From: Bosea sp. (in: a-proteobacteria)
GTDB taxonomy: Bacteria; Pseudomonadota; Alphaproteobacteria; Rhizobiales; Beijerinckiaceae
Assembly (NCBI GenBank): GCA_023910605.1
Contig: JAAVVV010000001.1
Coordinates: forward strand, 1,540,698-1,604,697
Reading direction: 5' to 3'
Length of the DNA stretch: 64,000 bases
In this document: one piece after another, positions 45,876 to 55,090 of the stretch
Layout: every line of letters starts with the position of its first letter
Numbering within the stretch: the first letter of the stretch is position 1
The notes under the pieces: generated by a model
Told to the model about the DNA's origin: nothing
Databases searched by the model: none
What the model saw: the letters and a program-made list of their open reading frames with translations, nothing else
Program-made: the position numbers and the translations under genes

Positions 45876-46703
45876 TCATGGCTTGTCGCTGCCCGGCGCC
45901 GGCATCGCCCGCCCCGCGCGGATGAAGGCGATGAAGACGCCGGCCAGCGCGGCCGCAAGCCCGAACCAGGTTAGGGCGTATTGCAGATGGTTGTTCGGCA
46001 CGCGCCTGATCAGCTCCGCGATGTCGGTGCCGACCGGCGGGATCATCGCATCGCCCGAGCGCTCCGCCTCGATCAGGAAGGGTGCGGCCCTGACGTTGAG
46101 CGCAGCTGCGATTGTCGCCGGATCGCGCGTGTGGAAATCGCGCTGCGCGGGGTCCGGGGGCGGCGTGAAGCTGTTGGAGGCTTCGGGCTTGCGCAGGATG
46201 CCGATGACCTGCGCCCGCCCGGTCGGGGCCGGCAGCGCGGCGTGCATCTCCTCGGGCGCAAAGCCGCGGTTCACCAGCACCACCGCGCCATTGTCGAGGC
46301 GCATGGCTGTGATGAGATAGCGGCCGAAGCCGCCCAGCCGCCGCTCGCCCGGCTGCGGCGCGCCCATCGCCACACGCACCGTGGCGCTGGCCTGGGGCAG
46401 CCACACGCCGCTGGCCGTGACCCGGGAAAGATCGGCGCGGTCCAGGTTGAGCGTCGGCCACAGCGCAGGCTCCGGCAGTTGCGCAGGGGCCACGCTGCGC
46501 TGGGCGGCCAGCCGGTCAAGGAAGGCGCGCTTCTCGCCCATGCGCTGCAATTGCCAGAAGCCGAGACCGCACAGGATGACGATCGATAGCGCGGCGAGGA
46601 CGGTGAGCAGCAGGAGCGAAGCCGGCCGCGCCAGGGCGCTGGCTGCGCCAGGCGCTTTGGCGCGTCCCGCAGCGCGTTTGGTCTTGCGTGCGGCCTTCGC
46701 CAT
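45876..46703 (-). CDS. SURF1 family cytochrome oxidase assembly protein
   Basis: Membrane protein needed for heme a insertion/assembly of subunit I of aa3 oxidase. It is 275 residues long with a basic N-terminus and two membrane segments (about 28-48 and 240-262) flanking the periplasmic domain. The SURF1 hallmarks are GFWQLQRMGEKRAFLDRLAA and VLVNRGFAP, plus NNHLQYALTWFGLAAAL at the end. It lies 2 bases downstream of the DUF983 gene. Confidence 0.93.
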   Translation of the reverse strand: MAKAARKTKRAAGRAKAPGAASALARPASLLLLTVLAALSIVILCGLGFWQLQRMGEKRAFLDRLAAQRSVAPAQLPEPALWPTLNLDRADLSRVTASGVWLPQASATVRVAMGAPQPGERRLGGFGRYLITAMRLDNGAVVLVNRGFAPEEMHAALPAPTGRAQVIGILRKPEASNSFTPPPDPAQRDFHTRDPATIAAALNVRAAPFLIEAERSGDAMIPPVGTDIAELIRRVPNNHLQYALTWFGLAAALAGVFIAFIRAGRAMPAPGSDKP

Positions 46704-46705
46704 GC

Positions 46706-47065
46706 TCAGCGCTCCACCCGGCCCTCACCGGCGTCGCGCGCATATTGCAGGGCGATGGCGAGGCCCTTCATGGGTCTGAGCAGGCTCAGGCACAGCGCGA
46801 CGGCAAGCGGGACCCAGATCGCCATATGCACCCAGAACGGCGGCTCATAGGCCATTTCCAGCGCCAGGACGCCGCCGATGATGGCGAAGCCCGCGATGAA
46901 CATGATGATGACGGCGGGGCCATCGGCTGAATCGGCGAAGCCAAGATCAAGCCCGCACGCCGCGCAGGATGGGCGCACGGTGAGAAAGCCGCTCAGGATC
47001 CTGCCCTCGCCGCAGCGTGGACAGCGGCAGGCGAGGCCGGCGGAAAAGGGCGAGGGCGTTGCCAT
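46706..47065 (-). CDS. DUF983 family zinc-ribbon membrane protein
   Basis: A 119-residue protein with an N-terminal zinc-ribbon-like pair (CRCPRCGEG and CAACGLD) and two membrane helices. DUF983 genes are regularly found inside alphaproteobacterial aa3 oxidase operons, but the role is unknown. The ATG at 47065 has GGAG about 11 bases upstream. A TTG at 47086 is unlikely because it lies almost in the ctaE terminator. Confidence 0.88.
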   Translation of the reverse strand: MATPSPFSAGLACRCPRCGEGRILSGFLTVRPSCAACGLDLGFADSADGPAVIIMFIAGFAIIGGVLALEMAYEPPFWVHMAIWVPLAVALCLSLLRPMKGLAIALQYARDAGEGRVER

Positions 47066-47085
47066 GGCAGTGCTCCGGTTCCCCA

Positions 47086-47113
47086 ATGAAAAAGGGGCGG
47101 CCCAGGCCGCCCC
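47086..47113 (-). terminator. Intrinsic terminator after ctaE
   Basis: On the minus strand the sequence GGGGCGGCC-TG-GGCCGCCCC is a perfect 9-bp inverted repeat followed directly by TTTTTCATT. It starts 22 bases past the ctaE stop and precedes the DUF983 gene. It should reduce read-through into DUF983-surf1-thrC. Confidence 0.85.
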
Positions 47114-47134
47114 GTTGTCCTCGTATGGTCCGGC

Positions 47135-47992
47135 TCAGTGGCCAGCGGCGGCGCCCGCGCCCCAGACATAGATCGCGGCGAACAGGAACAGCCACACCAC
47201 GTCCACGAAGTGCCAGTACCAGGCGGCGAACTCGAAGCCGAGATGCTGCTTGGGCGTGAAGTGGCCGAGATAGGCGCGGTACAGGCACACCGCCAGGAAG
47301 ATCGTGCCGATCACCACATGCGCGCCATGGAAGCCGGTGGCCATGTAGAAGGTCGAGCCATAGACGTGGCCCGAGAAGGTGAAGGCGGCGTGCGAATACT
47401 CGTAGACCTGGCAGACCGTGAAGAGAACGCCCAGGATAACGGTCAGCCACAGCGCCTGCTTCAGGCCCTTGCGGTCATCATGCAGCATCGCGTGGTGCGC
47501 CCAGGTCACCGTGGTGCCCGAGGTCAGCAGGATCAGCGTGTTGAGAAGCGGCAGGTGCCACGGATCGAAGGTCTCGATGCCCTTGGGCGGCCAGACCCCG
47601 CCCGTGAAATCAGCACGGGCGTATTGCTGCGCCTCGCCGGCGAACAGTGCGACATCGAAATAGGCCCAGAACCAGGCCACGAAGAACATCACCTCGGAGG
47701 CGATGAACATCATCATGCCATAGCGGTGATGGATCTGCACCACGCGGGTGTGGTGGCCCTGATGCTCGGCCTCGCGCGTCACGTCCACCCACCAGGCGAA
47801 CATGGTGTAGAGCACGCCCAGCACCCCTGCGCCGAGCACCAGCGGCCCGATCTTCATGCCCGCGGGAGCCATGCCCTTCATGGTCATCACCATGCCGGTC
47901 GCCATCACGAAGGCGGCGAACGCGCCGATCAACGGCCACGGGCTCGGATCGACGAGGTGATAATCGTGGTTCTTGGTGGTCCCGCTGGCCAT
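47135..47992 (-). CDS. ctaE: Cytochrome c oxidase subunit III
   Basis: Membrane subunit III of aa3 oxidase, 285 residues with seven hydrophobic segments. The family blocks include [58 protein letters not shown] and [19 protein letters not shown] short C-terminal tail follows the last helix. The gene lies downstream of ctaG and is followed by a strong terminator. Confidence 0.97.
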   Translation of the reverse strand: MASGTTKNHDYHLVDPSPWPLIGAFAAFVMATGMVMTMKGMAPAGMKIGPLVLGAGVLGVLYTMFAWWVDVTREAEHQGHHTRVVQIHHRYGMMMFIASEVMFFVAWFWAYFDVALFAGEAQQYARADFTGGVWPPKGIETFDPWHLPLLNTLILLTSGTTVTWAHHAMLHDDRKGLKQALWLTVILGVLFTVCQVYEYSHAAFTFSGHVYGSTFYMATGFHGAHVVIGTIFLAVCLYRAYLGHFTPKQHLGFEFAAWYWHFVDVVWLFLFAAIYVWGAGAAAGH

Positions 47993-48045
47993 CGCAGCCC
48001 TCTTCCTGGTCGTGGGTCTCGGTCTCGTGATCTCAGTCTATAGCG

Positions 48046-48675
48046 TCAGAGTTTCGGCTTGTCCCCGCCGACTTTCGCGTCGGCAAGGGGGCCGCTGACA
48101 GCCTGCCCGTTCCTGGACGGGAAATAGGTGTACGACAGGGTCATGGCCCCGACATCGCGCATGTCCCGGTTCGTCTCGATGTCCGGATCGATGTAGAACA
48201 CCACCGGCGCCTCCATGCTCTCGCCCGGCTTGAGCGTGTGCTCGGTGAAGCAGAAGCACTGCATCTTCACGAAATGCGCCCCCGCCGTGGAGGGCTGCAC
48301 GTTGAAGGTGGCGATCCCTGTCGTCTCGCGGTCGGAGCGGTTGGTCACCTTGTAAAACACTGTCATCGTCTCGCCGACGCGCGCATTGATGACGCTCCGT
48401 TCAGCCTCGAAGCTCCAGCCGAGCGCCGGCATGACATTGGCGTCGAAGCGCACCTGCACCACGCGGTCCGAGGTGCCCGACGCCCCCACGCTGCGAACCA
48501 TGGGCGTGCCGCCAAAACCGGTGACGCGGCAGAACAGGTCATAAAGCGGCACGGATGCGAAGGCGAGCGCGGTCATGGACGCCACGATGGCGCCGCACCA
48601 CAGCGCCGTGCGCGTGGCCTTCAGCCGCGCGATGTCCTCAGGCTTTGCGGAAGGACTATCTGCTTTCTCGCTCAT
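48046..48675 (-). CDS. ctaG: Cytochrome c oxidase assembly protein CtaG (Cox11)
   Basis: Copper chaperone that delivers Cu_B to subunit I. The 209-residue protein has a single N-terminal membrane helix (about 22-44) and a periplasmic beta-domain with the copper motif MQCFCFTEHTLKPGE (Cys-x-Cys). YDLFCRVTGFGGTP gives the third conserved Cys. The start overlaps the stop of the 47-residue coxF-like gene (ATGA). Confidence 0.96.
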   Translation of the reverse strand: MSEKADSPSAKPEDIARLKATRTALWCGAIVASMTALAFASVPLYDLFCRVTGFGGTPMVRSVGASGTSDRVVQVRFDANVMPALGWSFEAERSVINARVGETMTVFYKVTNRSDRETTGIATFNVQPSTAGAHFVKMQCFCFTEHTLKPGESMEAPVVFYIDPDIETNRDMRDVGAMTLSYTYFPSRNGQAVSGPLADAKVGGDKPKL

Positions 48676-48815
48676 GCGACGATCTTCACCATGGATACGG
48701 CATAGAATATCACGGCCAGCGCCCCGAGCGCGACGGCGATCGCCATCGAGCGGCGGCGGCGCACCCGCTCTTCATCCGGGCTCAACTTGGGCGGGACGGG
48801 GAAGCGTTCGGCCAT
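48672..48815 (-). CDS. CoxF-like 47-residue membrane protein of the aa3 oxidase operon
   Basis: Translating the gap between ctaB and ctaG on the minus strand gives an intact 47-codon gene: MAERFPVPPKLSPDEERVRR, then RRSMAIAVALGALAVIFYAV, then SMVKIVA and a stop. It has a charged N-terminus, one membrane helix and a short tail, as in the CoxF family. The ATG is 1 base after the ctaB stop and its own stop overlaps the ctaG start as ATGA, so translation is fully coupled. Synteny supports it strongly. Its function is unproven but it is probably linked to oxidase assembly. Confidence 0.85.
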   Translation of the reverse strand: MAERFPVPPKLSPDEERVRRRRSMAIAVALGALAVIFYAVSMVKIVA

Positions 48816-48816
48816 G

Positions 48817-49767
48817 TCAGATGATCCGCGGCACGGCCCACATCAGGCCAAGGCTGTGTTCGGCGAGCAGCGCCGAGAACACCGCGAACAGGTACAGGAT
48901 CGAGAAGCCGAACATCTGCATTCCGGCCTTGTGGCTGGCCTCCACGCTCGCGGCCTTGAGGATGCGCCAGGCGATTCCGACCATGCCGAGACCGCCGAGC
49001 AGGGCCACGACGCCATAGGCGACGCCGCCCATGCCCATGGCCACCGGCACGAAGGCGAAGATCACGAGGGCGATCGTGTAGGCCATGATCTGCCGGCGCG
49101 TGGAGGCGTCGCCCGCCACGTTGGGCATCATCGGCACCCCGGCCTTCTCGTAATCCTTGGCCTTGGCCATGGCGAGCGCCCAGAAGTGCGGGGGAGTCCA
49201 CAAGAAGATGATGGTGAAGAGCACGAAGCCGGCCCAGCCGATCTGGCCCGTCACCACCGCTTCCCCGATCATCGGCGGGAAGGCGCCAGCCGCGCCGCCG
49301 ATCACGATGTTCTGCGCCGTGCTGCGCTTGAGCCACATCGAATAGACGACCGCATAGAAGAAGATCGTGAAGGCAAGCAGCCCGGCGGCCAGCCAGTTGG
49401 CCACGACGCCAAGCATCAGCACGGAGCCCGCAGACAGCGCCATGCCGAAGGCATAGGCCTCCTGCGGCTGGATGCGCCCTGCCGGGATCGGGCGCTTGGC
49501 CGTGCGGCTCATCACTGCGTCGATGTCGGCATCATACCACATGTTGAGCGCCCCCGACGCGCCGGCGCCGACCGCGATGGCCAGAAGCGAGGCGGCCGCG
49601 ATCACCGGATGCACCGCGCCCGGCGCCACCACGATCCCCACCAGCGCGGTGAAGATCACGAGCGACATGACGCGCGGCTTGAGAAGCTCGAAGTAATCAC
49701 CCACATCGCCGCCCGCGCTGGTGGCGGGCAGGGCGGCCTCGGCGGCTTTGTCGAACGCGGCGGACAT
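48817..49767 (-). CDS. ctaB: Heme O synthase (protoheme IX farnesyltransferase)
   Basis: UbiA-superfamily membrane enzyme that farnesylates heme b to heme O, the precursor of heme A for the oxidase. It has 316 residues, about nine hydrophobic segments, and the motif [20 protein letters not shown] (Asp-rich, about 75-94). It also shows [12 protein letters not shown] and the second conserved loop [18 protein letters not shown]. It lies 200 bases after ctaD, behind two hairpins. Confidence 0.96.
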   Translation of the reverse strand: MSAAFDKAAEAALPATSAGGDVGDYFELLKPRVMSLVIFTALVGIVVAPGAVHPVIAAASLLAIAVGAGASGALNMWYDADIDAVMSRTAKRPIPAGRIQPQEAYAFGMALSAGSVLMLGVVANWLAAGLLAFTIFFYAVVYSMWLKRSTAQNIVIGGAAGAFPPMIGEAVVTGQIGWAGFVLFTIIFLWTPPHFWALAMAKAKDYEKAGVPMMPNVAGDASTRRQIMAYTIALVIFAFVPVAMGMGGVAYGVVALLGGLGMVGIAWRILKAASVEASHKAGMQMFGFSILYLFAVFSALLAEHSLGLMWAVPRII

Positions 49768-49857
49768 GATCGTTGTGGCCTTGCAATGCGGCCCTGCGCG
49801 GCGGGCCGAAACGGTGCGTCATGCTGCGGCCAGGCGGCCGATTTCCAGCGGTGTCTG

Positions 49858-49904
49858 CTTTCCCGAACGCCGGCGCGGGCCTGGCGGATCGGCGTTCGGG
49901 AAAG
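49858..49904 (-). promoter_or_regulatory. 14-bp perfect inverted repeat between ctaD and ctaB
   Basis: CTTTCCCGAACGCC (49858-49871) and GGCGTTCGGGAAAG (49891-49904) are exact complements separated by 19 bases. No T run follows in the direction of transcription. It could be a transcript-stabilising structure or a factor-binding site. Confidence 0.7.
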
Positions 49905-49920
49905 AAGAGCGGGGCAGGCA

Positions 49921-49953
49921 CGGCGCCGGCCGGAGGGAATCCGGCCGGCGCCG
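49921..49953 (-). terminator. 13-bp GC-rich hairpin just after ctaD
   Basis: CGGCGCCGGCCGG-agggaat-CCGGCCGGCGCCG forms a perfect 13-bp stem with a 7-base loop, 14 bases past the ctaD stop. A U-tract is missing, so it may attenuate rather than terminate, or protect the ctaC-ctaD mRNA 3' end. Confidence 0.65.
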
Positions 49954-49967
49954 CGGAAGGTTCAGCC

Positions 49968-51611
<1,644 letters not shown>

Positions 51612-51617
51612 TCAGTT

Positions 51618-52526
51618 TCACTGGCCGATGACGGCGGCGACCTTGGTCGTCGCGCCGTCGCGGCTTGCGAAGCGCTTTTGCGATTCGGCGAGCCAGGCGG
51701 CGTAGGCCTGTTCGCTCACGACACGGATCGCGATGGGCATGAAGGCGTGATTCTCGCCGCAGACATGGCTGCACTGGCCATAGAAGACGCCTTCCTTCTC
51801 GGCGCGGAACCACAATTCGTTCAGACGGCCGGGGATGGCGTCGAGCTTGAGCCCGAAGGCCGGCATGGCAAACTTGTGGATCACGTCGCCGGCGGTCACC
51901 TGCAGGCGGATGACCTTGTTGACCGGGATCACGGCCTCGTTGTCGACCGCGAGAAGGCGCGGCACGTCGGCCGGCTTGGCCTTGCCCGAATTCACCAGCT
52001 CCAAGCGCTGCTTGTCGTCCAGCATGATCTGGTCGAAGGTGAAGCCGCCGCCATCCTTCGGGTATTCCCATGTCCAGAACCACTGCTTGCCGGTGATCTT
52101 CAGCGTCACGTCGGCCGGCGGGATCACGAGCTGGTCGCGCATGATGCGGAAGGACGGGATGGCGACCACGACCAGGATCAGCACCGGGATGATGGTCCAT
52201 GCCACTTCGAGCCCGGCATGGTGCGTGAGCCGCGATGGGGTGGGGTTGCGCTTCTCCGCGAAGCGCCAGCAGACATAGACCAGCAGCGCCAGAACGAAGA
52301 TGCAGATCGCGGTGATCAGGATCAGCAGATAGTTATGAAACCAGACGATTTCGGCCATCTTGTTCGAGGCCGGGGTGCTGAGGTTGATCTGGCCGTCCGG
52401 GCCGTTTGGCGCCGCGAAGGCCACGATTGGCGCAAGCACTGCCGCCGCCGCGATTCCCGCCGCCGCCATGCCTTTCGCCAGCCATGCGGCGACCCAGTTC
52501 GTAACGCGGTTTTGGCGTCCACGCAT
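51618..52526 (-). CDS. ctaC: Cytochrome c oxidase subunit II
   Basis: Cu_A-containing subunit that accepts electrons from cytochrome c. I start at the ATG at 52526 (AAGGAG about 11 bases upstream), giving 302 residues. The parts are a signal peptide ending in LAPIVAFAAP, two membrane helices (about 60-85 and 105-125), and the periplasmic cupredoxin domain with WFWTWEYP and the Cu_A site GQCSHVCGENHAFMPIAI (Cys-x3-Cys, Glu, His, Met). It is first in the cta operon and is preceded by an FNR/FixK-like site. Confidence 0.96.
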   Translation of the reverse strand: MRGRQNRVTNWVAAWLAKGMAAAGIAAAAVLAPIVAFAAPNGPDGQINLSTPASNKMAEIVWFHNYLLILITAICIFVLALLVYVCWRFAEKRNPTPSRLTHHAGLEVAWTIIPVLILVVVAIPSFRIMRDQLVIPPADVTLKITGKQWFWTWEYPKDGGGFTFDQIMLDDKQRLELVNSGKAKPADVPRLLAVDNEAVIPVNKVIRLQVTAGDVIHKFAMPAFGLKLDAIPGRLNELWFRAEKEGVFYGQCSHVCGENHAFMPIAIRVVSEQAYAAWLAESQKRFASRDGATTKVAAVIGQ

Positions 52527-52622
52527 CGTATTCCAAGCTCCTTGACCTGTTCGTCTGCCGCGACGCCTGCCTTGGGGCTGGAAATCGCGCGGCCGCATCG
52601 ATTTACACGCGGCATTCGGGCA

Positions 52623-52636
52623 TTGCTCTAAATCAA
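52623..52636. promoter_or_regulatory. FNR/FixK-like box upstream of ctaC
   Basis: TTGCT-CTAA-ATCAA (TTGAT-TTAG-AGCAA on the minus strand) matches the TTGAT-N4-ATCAA consensus at 9 of 10 positions. It lies 97-110 bases upstream of the ctaC start in an AT-richer stretch. Oxygen-responsive FNR/FixK control of terminal oxidases is well known in alphaproteobacteria. Whether this site represses or activates cannot be told without the transcription start. Confidence 0.5.
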
Positions 52637-52923
52637 AGACCACAAGCGCGCCAGCGATTCAATTGGCTGTTTGGCGCAGTTTATGCGACATAGCCCCACA
52701 TCGGCCGGGCGGTCATCCGGGGCCTGCCGGTGCGCGCGGTCATGTCCTCGCGGCGCGTTTGCGGCGCGCGGCGGGACGCTCCTGTGACGAGGCCTTGTCT
52801 TGACAGGTCCGGGCGTTAATGGTGCGAACACAGTTACGGCCCGCGCGGCCGGCGCCCATCCGCGATTCGCGCGGGGCCCGGTCCGGCACGGGGCAAGAAG
52901 TGGCAAAGCGGGAAGACGGCACG

Positions 52924-53442
52924 ATGCGGCAATGGCCTTGGTGCAACCTCAAGGGCGTCCTGGCGGCGGCGGCGTTCGCCGCGTTCGCGGCCGGCTCAGG
53001 TCCCGCCATGGCTCAGGGTGTGGTGCGCTCCAGCCACGGCGATTGGCAGATGCGCTGCGAGACGCCGCCAGGCGCCAAGTCCGAACAGTGCGCGCTCGTG
53101 CAGAACGTAGCGGCCGAAGACAGGCCCAACGTCACGTTGCTCGTCATCGCCCTCAAGACGGCCGACAGCCAGAGCCGCCTGCTGCGCGTCGTCGCGCCCC
53201 TTGGCGTGCTGCTCCCGGCCGGCCTGGGGCTCAAGATCGACGACAAGGACATTGGCCGCGCCGGCTTCGTGCGCTGCCTGAACACAGGCTGCATCGCCGA
53301 GGTGGTGATGGATGACGCGCTGATCGCCGCGCTCAAGGCCGGGCAGAACGCCACCTTCATCGTGTTTCAAACACCTGAGGAGGGCGTCGGGATACCTGTA
53401 TCGCTGACCGGGTTCGGCGAAGGGCTGGAGAAACTTCCGTGA
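52924..53442 (+). CDS. Invasion-associated locus B (IalB)-family exported protein
   Basis: A 172-residue periplasmic or surface protein with a signal peptide (about 1-31, ending GPAMAQ). It has the IalB-family pattern: SSHGDWQMRCETPPG, CALVQNV, VRCLNTGCIAEVVMDD and a C-terminal SLTGFGEGLEKL. IalB is linked to erythrocyte invasion in Bartonella, but the family is widespread in harmless Hyphomicrobiales, so no virulence is implied. Start at 52924. It is divergent from ctaC and its stop overlaps the next start (GTGA). Confidence 0.9.
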   Translation: MRQWPWCNLKGVLAAAAFAAFAAGSGPAMAQGVVRSSHGDWQMRCETPPGAKSEQCALVQNVAAEDRPNVTLLVIALKTADSQSRLLRVVAPLGVLLPAGLGLKIDDKDIGRAGFVRCLNTGCIAEVVMDDALIAALKAGQNATFIVFQTPEEGVGIPVSLTGFGEGLEKLP

Positions 53443-54089
53443 TTGTTGACCGTTCCCTTTCTGCTGCCTCCCCCCGTCTCGGCGCCGTTGGCAGGAAACT
53501 GGCCCCGGCCATGGCGCTGGCCATGCTGCTCGCCGGCTGCGGCGGCGGCCTCTTCGACAGCGGCTCCAGCCCGGCCGCGCCCGCCGGAGGCTCGACGCTT
53601 GGCAACATGCTGCGCTTCGGTTCGGCCACGGCGCCCGCCCCGGTCTATGTCGAGGATATCGACCCCGATGAACTGGTCTGCCCGCCCGTGTCGATCGTGC
53701 CCGGCGGCGCGGCGGTCCGGATAGGCGGCGGCTCGAGCGAAAGCGTCCGCTCCCAGATCACCATCACCGATGTGGCGCGCGAATGCGCCCGTGCGCCGGG
53801 CGGCGGCGTGACAATGCGGGTCGGCGCCGAAGGCCGCGTCCTCGTCGGGCCTGCCGGCTCTGCCGGCACGCTGGGCTCAAACCTGCGCATCGAGGTGCGC
53901 CGTGGCGATCAGGTGGTGCTGGCGCGCAATGTGCGCGTCGGCGCCACCGTGCCGAGCGGCCAGGCCCAGGCTGGCTGGACCCACATCGAGCCCAACATCG
54001 TGATCCCGGCCGCGACCCTTCAGGCCAGCGGCGACACGGATGTGTTCATCTCGCTCGGCGGCGCCGCCACCTCGGCGCGCCGTCGCTGA
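53439..54089 (+). CDS. Putative lipoprotein of unknown function
   Basis: A 216-residue protein that starts at a GTG overlapping the ialB-like stop (GTGA). The signal sequence ends in the lipobox LLAGC (Cys about 34), so it should be processed by LspA. The mature part has a Gly/Ser/Pro linker and an all-beta-looking domain with the Cys pair LVCPPVSIVPG and VARECARAPG. It ends in TSARRR. I recognise no family with confidence. Coupling to the IalB-like gene suggests a shared envelope role. Confidence 0.8.
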   Translation: MIVDRSLSAASPRLGAVGRKLAPAMALAMLLAGCGGGLFDSGSSPAAPAGGSTLGNMLRFGSATAPAPVYVEDIDPDELVCPPVSIVPGGAAVRIGGGSSESVRSQITITDVARECARAPGGGVTMRVGAEGRVLVGPAGSAGTLGSNLRIEVRRGDQVVLARNVRVGATVPSGQAQAGWTHIEPNIVIPAATLQASGDTDVFISLGGAATSARRR

Positions 54090-54103
54090 CCAGGGCGGCG
54101 CGC

Positions 54104-54955
54104 TCAACCCAGCGCGCCGCCCTGTTCCGCCAGGTCGAAATAGATGTCCCGCAGCCGGCGGGCCACGGGGCCGGGCTGCCCCCCGCCTACGGCCTGACCG
54201 TCGATCTCCGTCACCGGCATCACCAGCGCCGTCGCAGCCGAGATGAACACCTCGTCCGCCGCCATCGCCTCATCGAGCGTGAAGGCGCGCTCCTCGAAGG
54301 TGAAGCCCGTCTCGCCGAGATAGCTCAGCACCGCCTTGCGCGTGATGCCGGACAGAACCGCCTGTGAGAGCGGCCGCGAGATCAGCGTGCGGTCCTTGAC
54401 GATCCACACCGTGGAGGATCCGCCCTCGGTGATGACGCCATCCTCGATCATCAGCGCCTCGTCGCAGCCCTGCTCGGCGGCGGCCTGCTTGGCCAGCACC
54501 TGGGCCAGCAGACCCACGCTCTTGATGTCGCGGCGCTTCCAGCGCAGATCCGGCACCGAGACCATGGTGTAGCCGCGCCCGACCTCGCGGTTCATGGCGC
54601 GGGCCTGGGTGAACATCACCAGGCTGGGCTTCGCCTTGGCCGGGAAGGGAAAGCTGCGATCCGCCGCCCCGCGCGTGACCTGAAGGTAGACGCCGCCCGA
54701 TGTCAGGTTGTTGCGGCTCATCAGCTCGTGGTGGATGCCGACAAGCTCGCCCCGGCTCCATGGCAGCTCCAGCCTGATCTCGGCGCAGGAGCGCTCAAGC
54801 CGCGCCAGATGCGCGTCGACGTCGATCAGCCGCCCGTTGATCACCGCCGAGACCTCGTAGATGCCGTCCGCGAACAGGAAGCCCCGGTCGAACACGGAAA
54901 CCCTGGCCTGCTCTTCGGGCACATAGGAGCCGTTGACATATACGATGCGCGACAT
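54104..54955 (-). CDS. dat: D-amino-acid aminotransferase (class IV PLP enzyme)
   Basis: A 283-residue fold-type IV transaminase, most like D-alanine aminotransferase, which interconverts D-Ala and D-Glu for cell-wall precursors. It shows VSVFDRGFLFADGIYEV near the N-terminus, the PLP Lys in DIKSVGLLAQVLAKQ (about 145), and EALMIEDGVITEGGSSTVWI. Branched-chain or 4-amino-4-deoxychorismate activity is less likely given DRGFLFADGIYE. It converges with the lipoprotein gene. Confidence 0.88.
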   Translation of the reverse strand: MSRIVYVNGSYVPEEQARVSVFDRGFLFADGIYEVSAVINGRLIDVDAHLARLERSCAEIRLELPWSRGELVGIHHELMSRNNLTSGGVYLQVTRGAADRSFPFPAKAKPSLVMFTQARAMNREVGRGYTMVSVPDLRWKRRDIKSVGLLAQVLAKQAAAEQGCDEALMIEDGVITEGGSSTVWIVKDRTLISRPLSQAVLSGITRKAVLSYLGETGFTFEERAFTLDEAMAADEVFISAATALVMPVTEIDGQAVGGGQPGPVARRLRDIYFDLAEQGGALG

Positions 54956-55090
54956 GGACGTCCTGTGAGGCTGTGGCGGCGCGGCCCGGCCGGCTGCCTG
55001 TGATCGCCATCATGGCGAGATCGGGGGGGTCAGATCAAGCGCATCGCTCCGCAACAAGGACATGGCGGGTCGCGTCGGCGGCAAGGCGTC

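Noticed and set aside
52924..53442. Virulence factor call for the IalB-like gene
   Set aside because: The family is common in free-living Hyphomicrobiales. Nothing else in the window suggests a pathogen.
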